DNA from: Ephydatia muelleri
Lineage: Eukaryota > Porifera > Demospongiae > Spongillida > Spongillidae
Direction: 5' to 3'
NCBI GenBank assembly: GCA_013339895.1
Contig: JABACO010000005.1
Coordinates: 7,566,888-7,630,887, forward strand
Length of the DNA stretch: 64,000 bases
Shown in pieces: positions 12,093 to 23,256 of this stretch. A program made the translations under genes and the position numbers. Every line of letters begins with the position of its first letter. The first letter of the stretch is position 1. The notes below the pieces were generated by a model that saw only the letters and a program-made list of their open reading frames with translations, had not been told where the DNA came from and ran no database searches.

Positions 12093-15000
12093 AACACACA
12101 CAAAAACACACATGCACCCACACATCACACAACAACACACACAAACGCACACACAAGCACCTACACACACAAACACATACACATACAAACACACACTCAC
12201 AAATACACACACACAAACAAAAACACACACAAACACACATGCACCCACACATCACACACAACACACACAAATGCACACACATACACATAAACACACACAC
12301 AAACAAAATCACAAACACACACATACAAACACACACAAACACACAAACAAAGGATACTCCAAAAACTCAAGGCTTTCGAACCAACACACACATCACATAC
12401 CAACAACCTAAATGTAATACTTTGCCATAGATTGAATGTATTTGATTATAATCCCATTTCTGACTTAAACGTACACTCTTACCAGACCCACGAGGCTGTA
12501 CGTGTGTGTTCAGGATCTCCCTGAAAGTGTGTAGAAATAGGATTCCTATTGGGTTTTTTGGCACTTTCTTTGTATGAGATTGGTGTGGGATATAGATTTC
12601 ACTATATGGTTAGCATTTGTATACAAATGACTGGAATGTGTGTATTAGTCTTTTTGAAACCTATAGTGGGTAAAACAGGCAGTACATCTTTCACAGGAAG
12701 ATTATAAAATTGATTACAGCTGCATAAATCTGAAGGTTACACCTTTCTTGTGTGAGATGTGATTGGTGATAAGTTATAAAGCAATGCCATTTGGTCAAAC
12801 ACCTCAAAGAGCACACAGTGTACATGTAGGTCCTGGCAGGAAAGTGTAAAAAGATTTGATATTACCTACATGTACATATGAAGATTGGGGCTAAGGAGGT
12901 ATTGCCTTACTGCTGTGTAAGATGGGTTTGTATGGGTTGTTTGAGAAAGCCAGCTGGATTGTTAGCATTCACTAAGGGTGACTAGACACCTCAGTAGACT
13001 GTCTGAACCATTATTAAGGCATTGTTGTACTATGTATTGAGTCAAATAATCGATGAGCATATTTGTCCTTGGAGAAGAGTACATGTAGAAGGAAGGGTTG
13101 GTATGTTGATTGCGATTAAGGATCACTTTTAGAATGGATTTTTGTCTCCCAACCAATGAAAATGCATGAATAGAAGTTGTTAGCCAATAGGAAAGCAGGG
13201 ATAGTTGTCCAATACAAATGCAGGGATTGTTATCCAATCAAAATGTACCTAAAAAGATTAAGGGGTATACATTTCCACTATGCTTGAAAATGCCATGAGT
13301 ACCAAGAATGTCAATTGAACAAAGAGTTGCCATTGTGAGGCTGTACTTTTCTAATGGAAAGAATGGCTATCTTACTGTAAGCTTGTTCCGGAGGAAGTAC
13401 CCTAATTACAGGACACTATGCAGTAGCACAGTACTGAGGGTGGTGCCCAAATTTGTGGAGCATGGCACAGTGCAGGATAGGCTGAAAACAAACTGTGGAA
13501 GAAAGAAAACTGTTCAGGTGCCAAGGAACGTTGGCATCATTGCTCAGAAAATGCAGCAGACCCCAACTCTGAGCATAAGAAGACTCCATCTAGGGACAGA
13601 TTGAGACGATCAAGTGTACAGAAGATGCTCAGGAAGACCCTGAAGATGAAGGCCTATAGATGGCCTCTAGTACAGGCTCTATTGCCAGGTGACATTGACA
13701 AGAGAGTCAAGTGGGCAGAAGATTACCTTGAAGCCGCTGAGAGGGACTTCACCTACCCTGACTACATCTTGTGGACGGATGAAGCAATCTTCCACTTGGA
13801 TGGACATGTTAAGAGGCATAATGCTGTAATATGGTCAGTCCAGAACCCACATGCTTTGATGGAATGCAGCAATCAGAAGAAGGCTGGTGTGATGGTCTGG
13901 GTTGGGCTGATAAGACCATATCATTGGCCCCTTCTTCATCAATGGAAGTGTCACAGAGCAAGTATACCTTCAGCTATCATGGGGTTTTCCAGCATGATGG
14001 AGCCTCAGCTCATTATGAAACCCGTGTTAGAGCCGGGTTGGATGGAAAGCTGGAGGACAGATGGATGGGCAGAGGGGGCCAGCACAAAGTCCTGATCTAT
14101 CTCCATTGGACTTCTGGCTTTGAGGTTACCTGAAAAACAAAGTGTATGCAAATGTGGTGACAACATTGGACGAACTAAGACAGGCAATCACTGATGAGAT
14201 GCAGGCTATTCCGGCCACTATGGTCCACAGTGCGACACTGGGGGTAGTGCGAAAGTCAGGATTACTGTTCTCAATTGATGGGCTGCAGTTAGGATCACGA
14301 TATAATTGACATTACTAACCTTGATAACATTGTACATGTACCTATTTAGTCTCATAATGTTATTATACTTCTCAATGTGGTTGAATGCACACAGTAAGGC
14401 TGTATCATACATGGGTATTTATACAGACTCATCCATAATATTTGGCGAGAAGACAACTTACTACTGCTAGAAAGAATCTGATAAACAGCTTGATCATTAT
14501 GTTAAGTGAAATTGAAATACAGTGGATGGCTAGGAAATACAGCGATTTGAATTTGTGTGTGTGTTTGTGTGCGTGTAATGTGTGTGTTTGCGGGGGGGGG
14601 GGGTTGTGTTGTTTATGTGTGTGTTTGTGCTTTTGTGTTTGTGTGTGTGTTTGTGTTTGTATGTGTGTGTAAGGATGTAATGTTTTAAGGTTATTTCTGC
14701 TTGGGGTGTGATAATGTGGTAGAGATGATTAGCAAATGCGTAGTTTGCATGTATGAAGTGGGTTTGTTCTAAAGGCACTGCATCAGACACTAGTAAGAGT
14801 GTATGTTTAAGTCAGAAATGGGATTATAATCAATTACATTCAAACTATGGCAAAATATTACATTTAGGTTGTTGGTATGTGATGTGTGTGTTGATTCGAA
14901 AGCCTTGAGTTTTTGGAGTATCCATCGTTTGTGTGTGTTTGTGTGTGTGTTTGTATGTTTGTATGTGTGTGTTTGTGTGTGTTTGCATGTGTTTGTATGT

Positions 15001-15187
15001 GTGTGTTGTACGTGTTTGTGTGTGTGTGTGTTTTTGTGTGTGTGTGTTTATGTGTGTGTGTTTGTGTGTGTGTTTGTGTGTTTTAATTTTGTGTGTGTTT
15101 TTGTTTGCGTGTGTGTTTTGTGTTTGTGTTTGTGTGTGTGTTGTTTTGTGTATGTGTTTTTGTGTTTGTTTGTGTGTGTGTGTCTGT

Positions 15188-15237
<50 letters not shown>

Positions 15238-18200
15238 GGATGTAATATTATGGTTATTCAGAAATTATTTTTAATAACTGGATGGGGTGTGACAATATGG
15301 TAGGTGTTTTGAGATGACTAATATGGCATGTGAATAGACCCTTCCCTTTAAAGAACTCCGGACGTGACATCACTCATTAACGTATACTTAACCCAATTCG
15401 TGAAGTACGTTGATTAGTGATGTCACGTCCGGAGTTCTTCTTAAAGGGAAGGGTAAATTTGCGTAGCTCCATGCATGCATGCATGTATCAATTGGGTTCA
15501 TTCTTAAGGCACTGCATCAGACACTAGTAAGAGTGTACATTTAAGTCAGAAATGGGATTACGATCAATTACATTCAAACCATGGCAAAGTATTACGTATT
15601 TAGGTTGTTGGTATGTGATGTGTGTGTTGGTTCAAAAGCCTTGAGTATCCCTGCATGGAGGATTAATATTGTATTTGTTCAAACAACTGCTGGAAGAGAG
15701 GTAGCTAGCTAGGTGTGATGTGTGTGTTGCAATAACTCTTGGTGTGAATTTAAAATGTATTGCCCTGTTGATGCGAGAATGTGATGAGTAAAACATATTT
15801 GGTAGCCTGAACGTTTAATCAGGTTGCAAGGTATTTTCCAGTGTTGCACCAGCATTTAGGTGGTGGGTAGGGTAACCTCACTGGGTGAGTATTTTGGATT
15901 GGACAACCACACGGTAGAAAGTAACAAAAGTACCAAACATGGGTTTTTAATAGCTATATTTTGTGAGTGAAGTTGTTGGCTCATCCTTCCACGACAAAGT
16001 GACATTCTCTTTAGTGACAAACAGGCATATAAGCAGATTGCTTCCATTGCATGAGAATAATACTTTTGAAACACGCAAATGACTAGTAAGCTCTAACAGG
16101 AAGCATGTGAATGTTTTTCAAAGCTATACTACACCCACCTACAACACCAAAAAATTTTTTTAGAAACTGTATAAATTTGCATGAAACAACCAAATAAGAA
16201 TTCACTGACATTTGAAGATCATCTCAATATTACATTTCGATCTGAGAATTAGGTGGTATTATATTTACAAGTCATGCCCAGTTGTAAGCACTAAAGAAGC
16301 ATCCTGATGTCAGTGAAACTGCTCACTCTCTTACTTAATGAACAACGTTGGTTTTAAAACTGATTAGACTTAGCACACACCACAGATTTGAACACAAGTC
16401 ACCATGACACACAAATACACATACATACCAGTTGAGAGCCATATCTACAGTTCCTATGACATTGAATACTGTTGAAAAGAATGCTCAAACAGTTTGGCAC
16501 TTTTTTTCACACACACATCGGTAACTAAACAGCACACTAAGAAGCCTTAGGCTTCAATATTAGTAGGAGCTATAGGCAGTATACACGCGGCTTCACCGTT
16601 AGCTATTAATGTAGAGCTAGTTGGAAGGATCTATAGTTTGCTTGATGCATGGACTGCACCATAGATATTAGACTGGAAACCAGACCAATTAACACCAATC
16701 AACAAGTACAGTTCTGGCAGTTCAAGTCCCCAGGCCTTTACGGATAAAATGGCGGGTACCACGTTTGCATAGGAGCGAGCGGAAAAGAACGTATCCGTGG
16801 ATTGTGGTAAAGGGAACACTTTTCGTAAAGTTCATGGTTTTGTAGGTTGTTTTATTTCACATTCAGATGATTTTCAGGGTGCAATCGACCACATTATTGA
16901 CGATGACCTGTTCAAGCTTCATTTACCAATAGCCTCTACGTGCAGAGAGAACATACTATCTTTACAAAAATTAAATTGTCTCCACTTCTGTTCATCATCC
17001 ATCCTAACAATATAGACAATAAAATGAACTGGCGATGTGCATGGTGACATATACATTTACAGTATTCACCTTGTGGGAGGATATGTAAAAAAATTAATGG
17101 CAGCACAAAGCTGAAGACAATCTAAAGTAGGAACTGGAGCCATGGACAAGACTTGGAAAGGAATAGATACCTGTTGAGAGTATAGTACTGTGTCAGTGTT
17201 ACGAACTATGTGTTTAACAACAATAAGTACCATAAGTGGATGTGGTGGAATATCTATGGAAGCTTGATACACAGACATCTTTTCCCTAGATATCTTGACA
17301 ATAAGTTTCATCCCAGATGAGTGTTTTGTGCGACACTGGGTCAATCTGAACTTCTTCTGACTCTTGTCACACATTCTGCATTGAGATAATCCATACATTT
17401 ATATCTCTATAGGGCAAAAATTGCGCGCGATTTAAAGGCTTAGCTTTTAGATTTTTTTTTTGGTCGTAGAAACTAACTATCCGTTGGCACATATTTTTCA
17501 TCTGGCTATCTGGTAGTCAAGTTTTCAGAATTTTTACGACAAAGCTACGGTCGCTATACCGGTGAGTATCACACCTAGTCAAAAGTAAGTTTGTTTTTTT
17601 TATGTATCGAGTACGTTGCATTCATGTCTCAAAAACTATACTGTGGTACGTAAAACACAGTGCTCAATCTGCCTATCGTAACGCCGTACCTTTACATCGC
17701 TTTGTTCGGGCGTAGTACCGGTGAGTTTAATTCTAGACATGGAGCGCTTTAAGTCTAATATCTTCTCTTAGGAATGGAGTATTAAAAAAATACTTACTTC
17801 TTTGTGAGATCCACAGTTCGTGCGCTACCTTTTACTACTCTTCTTATTTGCCTCTTGCGTACTTGACCAAAAACTTTTGAGGGGCGAGGTGCCAGACTAC
17901 CAATTAGCAACTGCCAGGAGTGTCCCCGCTACGTTCTATTGAAATGTATGGCGCACGTGCGCGGTTTCCAATCCTATGACTGCACCATGTACGGCTTTGG
18001 CCGCACCAACTTTCGGTCCCAAAATGGGCGTGTCTAATATGTGGGCGTGTCTGATGTCATTGTGCATTTATTCTTTAACCATTGTATGAATTCCCTCTGC
18101 ACAATTATCGATCGTCTATAACTATTTGAACTTGTTAGTCTCACATCATTTTAATTACATTAATTCGTAGTCGTACTTTAACCATTGTATGAATTTCTTG

Positions 18201-21200
18201 CTGTGCAACTATGGCCAACTCTTTGCTCTCAATAAATGATCTGCCTCAGATCCCCGACACCCGCACCACCCTATGGGTTTGACGTCCCTAAGTGTTCATT
18301 TGGAGAAAAAATCCTGTCTTGCGATCGTTTCAGGCTGCAAGTTTAAGACATGGCCATTTCTTCACTATGATGAGGGTAAAGACTTATCATACTACCACAT
18401 CTGCGTGAAGGGATTTAAAGAACGAAAGATGAAGTCCAGAAAGATTTTGAGCTTGTCTGCACATTTTATGAAGTCATTAAAGATGACCTCCATCCAGAGC
18501 TATTACGTTATCGGTTGTCTATTTTTTGCACGGAATTTCTAAACTTGTATTCAACAGTTCAAATTCCGCCGACAATTTTGGACATCATAAGTACACTTGC
18601 ACTTTAACAGCACCTCAAATACAACTTCTGTCTGAGTTTGTACAGTAATGAAGCGAATTGCTAGTTATGACTGCTACAAATGCAACTTCCGAAAGTACAT
18701 TTAGCGCGCTCCGTAGGATTAAAAGCTATCGACGCAGTACAATGAGCCAGGTAAGATTAAATCCCCTAATGGTGTTACAGGTTCACAAAGCTCTCACTGA
18801 CACCATCAAGCTAGAGAACATCGCAGATGAATTTGTTAGCAGTTCGAGCATAGGACAATAGTATTTGGCAATCCTTGATAATGATACCGAAAGTCCCCTA
18901 CTACTTAAAGAGCTTGAATCTTGATCAGTTACTTTGCTTTTGCCACACCCATGTTCGCATTGTCCGGTTACATATGATTCTGTTTTTGCATCTTGTAGTT
19001 TATAACATCAACATGGGCCGGGCATGTGCTAGAAAACTTCAACGCGCGCGCGCTTTGCATGGGGCCACGCCCAAACTAATATTTAATAATTGGCCGCACC
19101 AACTTTGGACAGAGTGCGCCGGGCCTGGTATGCCAATAGGCACCCAGTCGTTCGTGCCTTTAACTCACCAACCATTTGCATCGAAGGCATTTTCCAGTGT
19201 GGTTTTGCACTACGTAAGGCGAATCTCGATCTCGTCCACAACACGTAGCAAGAACGCTAATTGGTGCGCACCGCCTGTATGAATGACCTACCGTCGGGTG
19301 TATGTTTTCTTTTACGAAGAGGTAGTAATACGGCTAGTTCATTTCTAAAAGCGAGAGATAAGCAGCCGCAGGTACGGCTATTTACTAGTATCTATGTTTA
19401 TTGGGCTATTCGCTGAATAAACAATTAAGAATTAAGCAATTCGAGGGACGAATGTGGGGTGGGGCTCAGTGGCACGTGATGCAAGTTGAAGGGGTGGAGC
19501 TAATACGGTGCGTCAATGGTTGCGTCATTAGTCTTGGAACGGGACTTGCGGGAAGTATAACTAGTGCGCATGCGCAACCGAGGTGAAATAGTATTTGCAT
19601 CTTACTTTCAGTTTAAGAGGTGAAAAAAAATATGATCATTTTGTTTTGGCTTCGAAACGGGTGTCTAAACATGGTTTCACTTTTTAAGTTGTTAATTTAT
19701 TGTGTTTATTAAAAGTTAATTAAGCATAGTTAATAACTTGTAAATAAAATATGTAAACACATTTGCCTAACCTCAAGTTGTTAGTTTCTAAATATTAGAT
19801 TTTTTTCATACTCCTATCAAAAGTTATTCCCGTTCAAAAGCATTGCATTCTTTCGTGGACACCCGGTATAATCTGCACTGTTACCGTATCAGCCTCATTA
19901 GCAAGGACTGTATCTATGTAAGACAAACTAGGTTGCTAATTTTCTTTCACAGCTGCACACTTCTGGCAGACTTGATATACTAAACATTTGTAGTCAGTAG
20001 AGCTGAAGATGCAATAAAAATAAGTCTTGCCTTGGATCCTTCGGGCCACCATGTCATTACTTGCAAGCATGGGGGCGATGTGGTTTTCCGCCACAATAAA
20101 CTCTGTGATGTTTTTGTGGAGTGTTGTAGGCGAGCTAATGTATCTGCCCAGGTCGAGGTTGGCAGTGGCTTTGGGCATGACAAACACAACACCAGACCAG
20201 CAGACGTTCTGGTTCCCAACTGGTCTCGTGGGAAGCCATGCAGCTGCATTTGATCACTAAACCCTTCTATTTTGTCTGAAGCGGGAGTGATGGCAGGGTC
20301 TGCAGCTTTAGTGGTGGAAAGTGCTCCGAGTTGGGCTGGAAATGAGCAGTGGAGACTTATGGCTGCTGGGGTGCTGAGGCCAGGGAAACACTATCGCGTC
20401 TTGCCACTCGTCTGGCCATACCCATGAGGTGCGCCAAGTTCAAGGCACCTGCTTCCATTTTTGGCAGACTCAATCTCACTTTGGTGAGGTCCTGTGCAAT
20501 GGCAAGAGCTGGACCTTCATTGGTCATCACTGGTTGACAGCATTTTATTTCTTTTGTTGCTTCTTGTGTGTTAATACATGTACCTTGTCATTTATAATAG
20601 TAAGTACAATAGCCATAAGTTTTTAAAAATAAATAGTTACTGACCTCTTGACCACCAATTCATGTGCATTATTATTGAAATTCTTATAACCCCCTGTCTG
20701 TGTTACATAATTTGTTTTCCTTCAGCTCTACTATGTGTCCAGTAGTCTTAGCTTCTACTTTGTCTATGACTTCTGTCTCTACTCCAACATGAGTCCGCTG
20801 GTCTCCTACTTCATCAGATATCTCCCTCTCTTCACAGCTGTCATTGTCTGTCCTATCATTCTTGCTATAAGGTTCATTCTCTAACAAGAATTTAAATATA
20901 CCTTTATTATTATTATTATATTTTGCTGCTGGTACAAATGAATCAGCCTCAAACAAATTTTAGTTATCTTATACATGGTTATTATCACCGCTAACCACTA
21001 CTGGTCTCTTTGTGTGCATTATCTTAGTTTATATACACTTTTGGTATTAACTTCCTGCTTCAATGAAAGTTCCTTAGAAAACAAACAACATGTGCAAGAC
21101 CATTATGCACCATGTTTTGGCTACGATGTACAATAGCAGTCAAATATAAATCGCAGTGTTACCAAACATCAACTGAAGTGTGTAATGGGGTGCTGTATGT

Positions 21201-22383
21201 AATATAATAACTACTCCTTATTTTTCCACAGGCACAAGAAGCATCCAAATGGGCTATGGTGGCTGGTGGTTCTCATGTACACTCACGTGGTACACACCTC
21301 CATGTCCATCCTCAACTGTCCCAGACTTCCAGGAAGCAATGGAAACACTTCTAATGTGAGTTACTAAATATCCTCTCAATTGGCATATTTTAACTGCAAC
21401 AAAAACCACTGGCAGGTCTGGTATATCAATGGTAACATCCAGTGCTTCACTGGCTGGCACATCCCTCTGGCCATCTTGGCTATACTGATCCTTATTCTGT
21501 GTGTAGCTACTATTATTCCACTCGTTTTCATCAACACGGTTAGTTAACAACATGGGTACACAAAAGTATACCCATAGTGTGCTTTGCTAAGCCTCTGCAT
21601 CTTGTCAGGTCCCTATATGGCTACAGTGTCACATCCGCAACATCACTCCAGCAATGATTATAGGCTACAGAGATGAAGTGAAGTGGTTCGGCTCAATGGA
21701 CCTCCTGAGACGAATCATCATGGTGCTGTTAATTGTGGCTCTGCCTGGTGATGAGGTAATTATTGCTGTCACTTTCACCATCACCAGAAGCACCATCTCC
21801 TGGGGTCAGAAATGAATGCCATTTTATTTGGTCTCTCCACAGTACTCATCAATCTTTGTTATCATAGTGATACTATCCATATATGGTTATATTCAACCAT
21901 ACAAACACATGCTCTCCAATGTACTGGAGGTGGTCCTAGCAGTCGACGTCCTTGTCATGCTCATGATGAAGAACACGGATCACATACGTGACTCACTGAT
22001 AGGAATTCCACCTCAGCTAGTCAGCACCACCAACGACTCAGCCAATGCATGCGTAGATGCGGAAAACATTTCGGCACTTTCCCCATTAGTCATATTGTTG
22101 ACGCCATTCTACTACCTCCCGTTGGTCATCGCTGTGGCAGGAGGGATCGTGTGGACTGCACATCAGGCTCGGTATGTCCTGAATATAGTTTGTTACTAGC
22201 ACTCAATCCCAAACTTGTCCTCTACCTGTCTGTATCAGCTTTTACTTAAAACTAAGAAGGACTAGAGATAAGAGCTCTTATGATAAGGGTGAAAGTATTG
22301 AACATCCAGGAGATATCAACTGCAACTACGAATCTCAGATGAACACACTGCATTCATCAGGACCTTATGTGCTGACCCATTAA
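2212..22383 (+). CDS. Gene 1: beta-helix (Pmp-like) extracellular domain plus polytopic membrane receptor-like protein, 21 exons
   Basis: Exons: 2212-2696, 3415-4007, 4387-4546, 4986-5103, 5168-5316, 6480-6606, 6853-6965, 7039-7132, 7285-7410, 7469-7612, 7687-7836, 7951-8137, 8345-8446, 8508-8596, 9799-9855, 20726-20871, 21232-21355, 21416-21538, 21609-21755, 21843-22171, 22239-22383. They sum to 3,708 nt, an uninterrupted 1,235 aa frame; starting at ATG 2248 instead would give 1,223 aa with a cleaner signal peptide. Exons 1-7 encode N-glycosylation-rich beta-helix repeats of the FxxN and GGA(I/V) kind (FINNSA, VNGGAIYI, FTGNSAPIGGAV), as in bacterial polymorphic outer membrane proteins. Exons 8-11 form a spacer. 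Exons 11-13 are Cys-rich (CPMEYCQCC, CGNCIEGLG). Exons 13-20 give about seven or eight hydrophobic helices, and exon 21 a polar tail. Exon 13 uses a GC donor (GCAAGT). Intron 15 is about 10.9 kb because of a transposon at 10018-19866. The role is inferred to be a cell-surface adhesin or receptor; the ligand is unknown. Confidence 0.8.
5317..6479 (+). other. Enlarged intron 5 of gene 1
   Basis: This intron is 1,163 bases, against 201 bases in gene 2 (25955-26155). The two ends resemble gene 2's intron, but about 900-1,000 internal bases (roughly 5380-6350) are extra. The extra part is AT-rich and holds a T-then-G homopolymer (T run, then about 25 G ending near 5680). No terminal repeats or coding frames are recognised; it is probably an unidentified insertion. 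Confidence 0.5.
9371..9620. mobile_element. 250-bp hairpin (foldback) element, family A, copy 1
   Basis: The two halves are near-perfect reverse complements. The termini are GGGACAGTTTCCGCG and CGCGGAAACTGTCCC, and the arms carry the core TCGCTATAACTTCC. It sits in intron 15 of gene 1 and is absent from intron 15 of gene 2. A nearly identical copy lies at 49329-49578 in gene 3. No protein is encoded, so it is a nonautonomous MITE-like element of uncertain superfamily. The target duplication is unclear because the flanks are AT-rich. Confidence 0.85.
10018..12487 (+). repeat. Left arm of the giant inverted repeat
   Basis: It reads as the reverse complement of the right arm with scattered substitutions and about 20-bp indels. 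A short unpaired stretch near 10736-10762 marks where the right arm was disrupted. The inner part contains an internal repeat: the block at about 11770-12060 (CAAGGCTTTTGAACCAACAC, TCCCATTTCTGACTTAAATG) recurs at 12357-12487. Each unit ends next to a CA-rich microsatellite. A 72-codon frame at 11362-11580 is mirrored in the right arm but has no sign of being a gene. Confidence 0.85.
12061..12350. repeat. (CA)n-rich microsatellite inside the left arm
   Basis: Interrupted CA repeat, the partner of the TG-rich stretch at 14930-15236 in the right arm. His/Thr-rich and Cys/Val-rich open frames here are artefacts. Confidence 0.9.
13294..14290 (+). pseudogene. Decayed Tc1/mariner (IS630 superfamily) transposase
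   Basis: This is the cut-and-paste DDE/D transposase of the giant element. The N-terminal helix-turn-helix region begins at ATG 13308 (MSIEQRVAIVRLYF), with a basic GRKKTVQVP linker. The catalytic domain shows WTDEAIFHLDGHV with the first Asp, FQHDGASAHY with the second Asp, and SPDLSPLDFW with the third acidic site, followed by a LKNKVY segment. These pieces fall in different reading frames: at least four frame changes, plus a stop where the family has Trp before GYL. It therefore cannot make an active enzyme. No terminal repeats of its own are seen next to it; the nearest matching ends are those of the 9.85 kb element. The exact subfamily (DD34E, DD37D or other) cannot be fixed because the spacing is damaged. 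Confidence 0.85.
14930..15236. repeat. (TG)n-rich microsatellite inside the right arm
   Basis: Interrupted TG repeat complementary to the CA tract of the left arm. A related shorter TG tract lies at 14553-14670. The Cys/Val frames here are repeat artefacts. Confidence 0.9.
15338..15454. mobile_element. 117-bp MITE nested in the right arm
   Basis: The inverted repeats are about 36 bp, starting ACCCTTCCCTTTAA and continuing GAACTCCGGACGTGACATCA, around a short loop. The left arm reads straight through this site (GTGAATTTGTGTAGC at the equivalent of 15331-15465), so the MITE inserted after the arms formed. A short AAT duplication may flank it. It is noncoding. Confidence 0.85.
16666..17978. mobile_element. 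Unclassified ~1.3 kb DNA element in the right arm
   Basis: The 11-bp direct repeat GACTGCACCAT flanks it (16655-16665 and about 17979-17989). The left arm has only one copy of this motif. The inner ends are short inverted repeats (ATTAGACTGGAAACC against GGTTTCCAATCCTAT). The target duplication of 8-11 bp would fit a hAT or Mutator-like class. Short frames inside (such as minus-strand 17066-17398, with CRMCDKSQKKF) are not recognised. Confidence 0.55.
17988..19107 (+). mobile_element. Decayed hAT-type transposon remnant
   Basis: Two short coding pieces are recognisable. At about 18330-18450 there is a TTF/ZMYM-type motif (FKTWPFLHYDEGKDLSYYHI). At 18658-18861 there is the C-terminal hAT dimerisation motif (ATNATSESTFSALRRIKSY, then STMSQVRLNPLM). 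The middle of the transposase is missing. A 17-bp direct repeat (TTGGCCGCACCAACTTT) bounds it at about 17987 and 19091, longer than the usual 8-bp hAT duplication, so the exact ends are uncertain. Confidence 0.65.
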
Positions 22384-22446
22384 TGATCTCCCTGCCTCTC
22401 TGTTTCTGTAGGTGTACCTTGTGTGTGTCCAGCTGAATATTGCGTG

Positions 22447-22452
22447 AATAAA
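22447..22452 (+). terminator. Polyadenylation signal of gene 1
   Basis: AATAAA lies 64 bases after the gene 1 stop codon at 22381-22383, a normal distance for a short 3' UTR. Confidence 0.6.
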
Positions 22453-22849
22453 CATTGGTTCAGAATGTATTTAAAAAGCAACATCTGTACATTGCGATTA
22501 GTGTGCATATAAAGCTATCTCCATGGACTGTATTGCACTCTGATGATCCTTTCTCGATGAATTGTACGGATAGAGATAAGAGGCATTCTATTTGTATATG
22601 AATTAAATTTAGTAGGTGTGCGTTTTGAGAGGTCCAGACTTCAGAGCATACTCGTGCATTGCTAAGGCGTATGCGTATATACCACTGAGATGAGATTAGT
22701 GTTAATATTGTTTATGACTGCCTGCAACTAGTGTAGTGTAATAGAAAAGCTGCAGTATAGTGACACAAATCTGTTACCAGGAAATTATAAGCCATGCCAC
22801 AACATTTCAAGTAAAGAAAAGAAAATTCATCGTACAGCATTCTAATTAC

Positions 22850-23256
22850 CTCACCCCTCATTAATTATTCATATGCACCCCTTACAATATTTCTGCGCGC
22901 GCACCCTTGCATTTGGATGCAGCACATCACCAGAGATAATATAATATATTGTTTGTCTCTGACGTCACAGACACCTGTTCCTGGCGAGCCGTACGCCACT
23001 GTTAGAGAAAATGTATTGCGTGCGAAGCGCGCCGAAGGCGCCTGGTTATGCGGCCCGAAAAATTGTAAAAAGCAGAGACGGGTGTTTTTTGAGTGTGGAT
23101 TCAGAATGTGTGTGAAAAGTTGACCTCTGCTGTGCAGTGCTCCATCTGTGGTGGGACTGAGAACCGTTATTCAATACAAATGATTTCTATTGAACTAGCA
23201 AGTCCAGCTAGTGGGCGTGGCATGTACATGTCTTACCATTATTTGATCGTGTGGCT
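22850..23256 (+). promoter_or_regulatory. Upstream region of gene 2 with blocks shared with gene 3
   Basis: Two blocks also occur upstream of gene 3: CCTCATTAATTATTCATAT with CTTACAATATTTCTGCG (22856-22900, compared with 45176-45223), and GATTTCTATTGAACT with GCTAGTGGGCGTGGCA just before the ATG (23181-23223, compared with 45325-45367). About 130 bases between the blocks are present only here. The blocks may be promoter elements or simply recent duplication; gene 1 lacks them. Confidence 0.5.

Larger units (their letters stand above)
10018..19866. mobile_element. Giant (9.85 kb) inverted-repeat DNA transposon flanked by TA, mariner-type core
   Basis: The ends are exact inverted repeats (CCGGGTGTCCACGAAAG at the left, its complement with one mismatch at the right) and are flanked by TA at 10016-10017 and 19867-19868, the Tc1/mariner target. 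The arms stay complementary for about 2.4 kb: 10018-10735 pairs with about 19124-19866, and 10763-12487 with about 14790-16665. The unpaired centre holds a decayed Tc1/mariner-type transposase (about 13294-14290). The right arm carries later insertions (15338-15454, 16666-about 17978, about 17988-19107) that the left arm lacks. The paralogous intron of gene 2 has an uninterrupted TATAACC at about 28731, the empty site. Known mariners are usually 1-3 kb with much shorter terminal repeats, so this size is unusual. It is inactive now, since the transposase is broken. Confidence 0.85.
14560..19866 (-). repeat. Right arm of the giant inverted repeat, interrupted by nested insertions
   Basis: The reverse complement matches the left arm. 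Its inner repeat unit extends further (to about 14560) than in the left arm, which stops at 12487. The match is broken by a 117-bp MITE (15338-15454) and by a 2.4 kb block (16666 to about 19123) containing at least two elements. Small indels of about 20 bp also distinguish the arms (near 10840 against 16590, and near 10500 against 19370). Confidence 0.8.

Noticed and set aside
12058-12411. His/Thr- and Cys/Val-rich open frames on both strands
   Set aside because: They follow CA/TG repeats inside the transposon arms. The same applies to 14869-15274, 40370-40603, 57602-57832 and 60777-61019.
22917-23123. 68-aa frame upstream of gene 2
   Set aside because: It overlaps the upstream block shared with gene 3, where the frame is not conserved, and has no recognisable domain.
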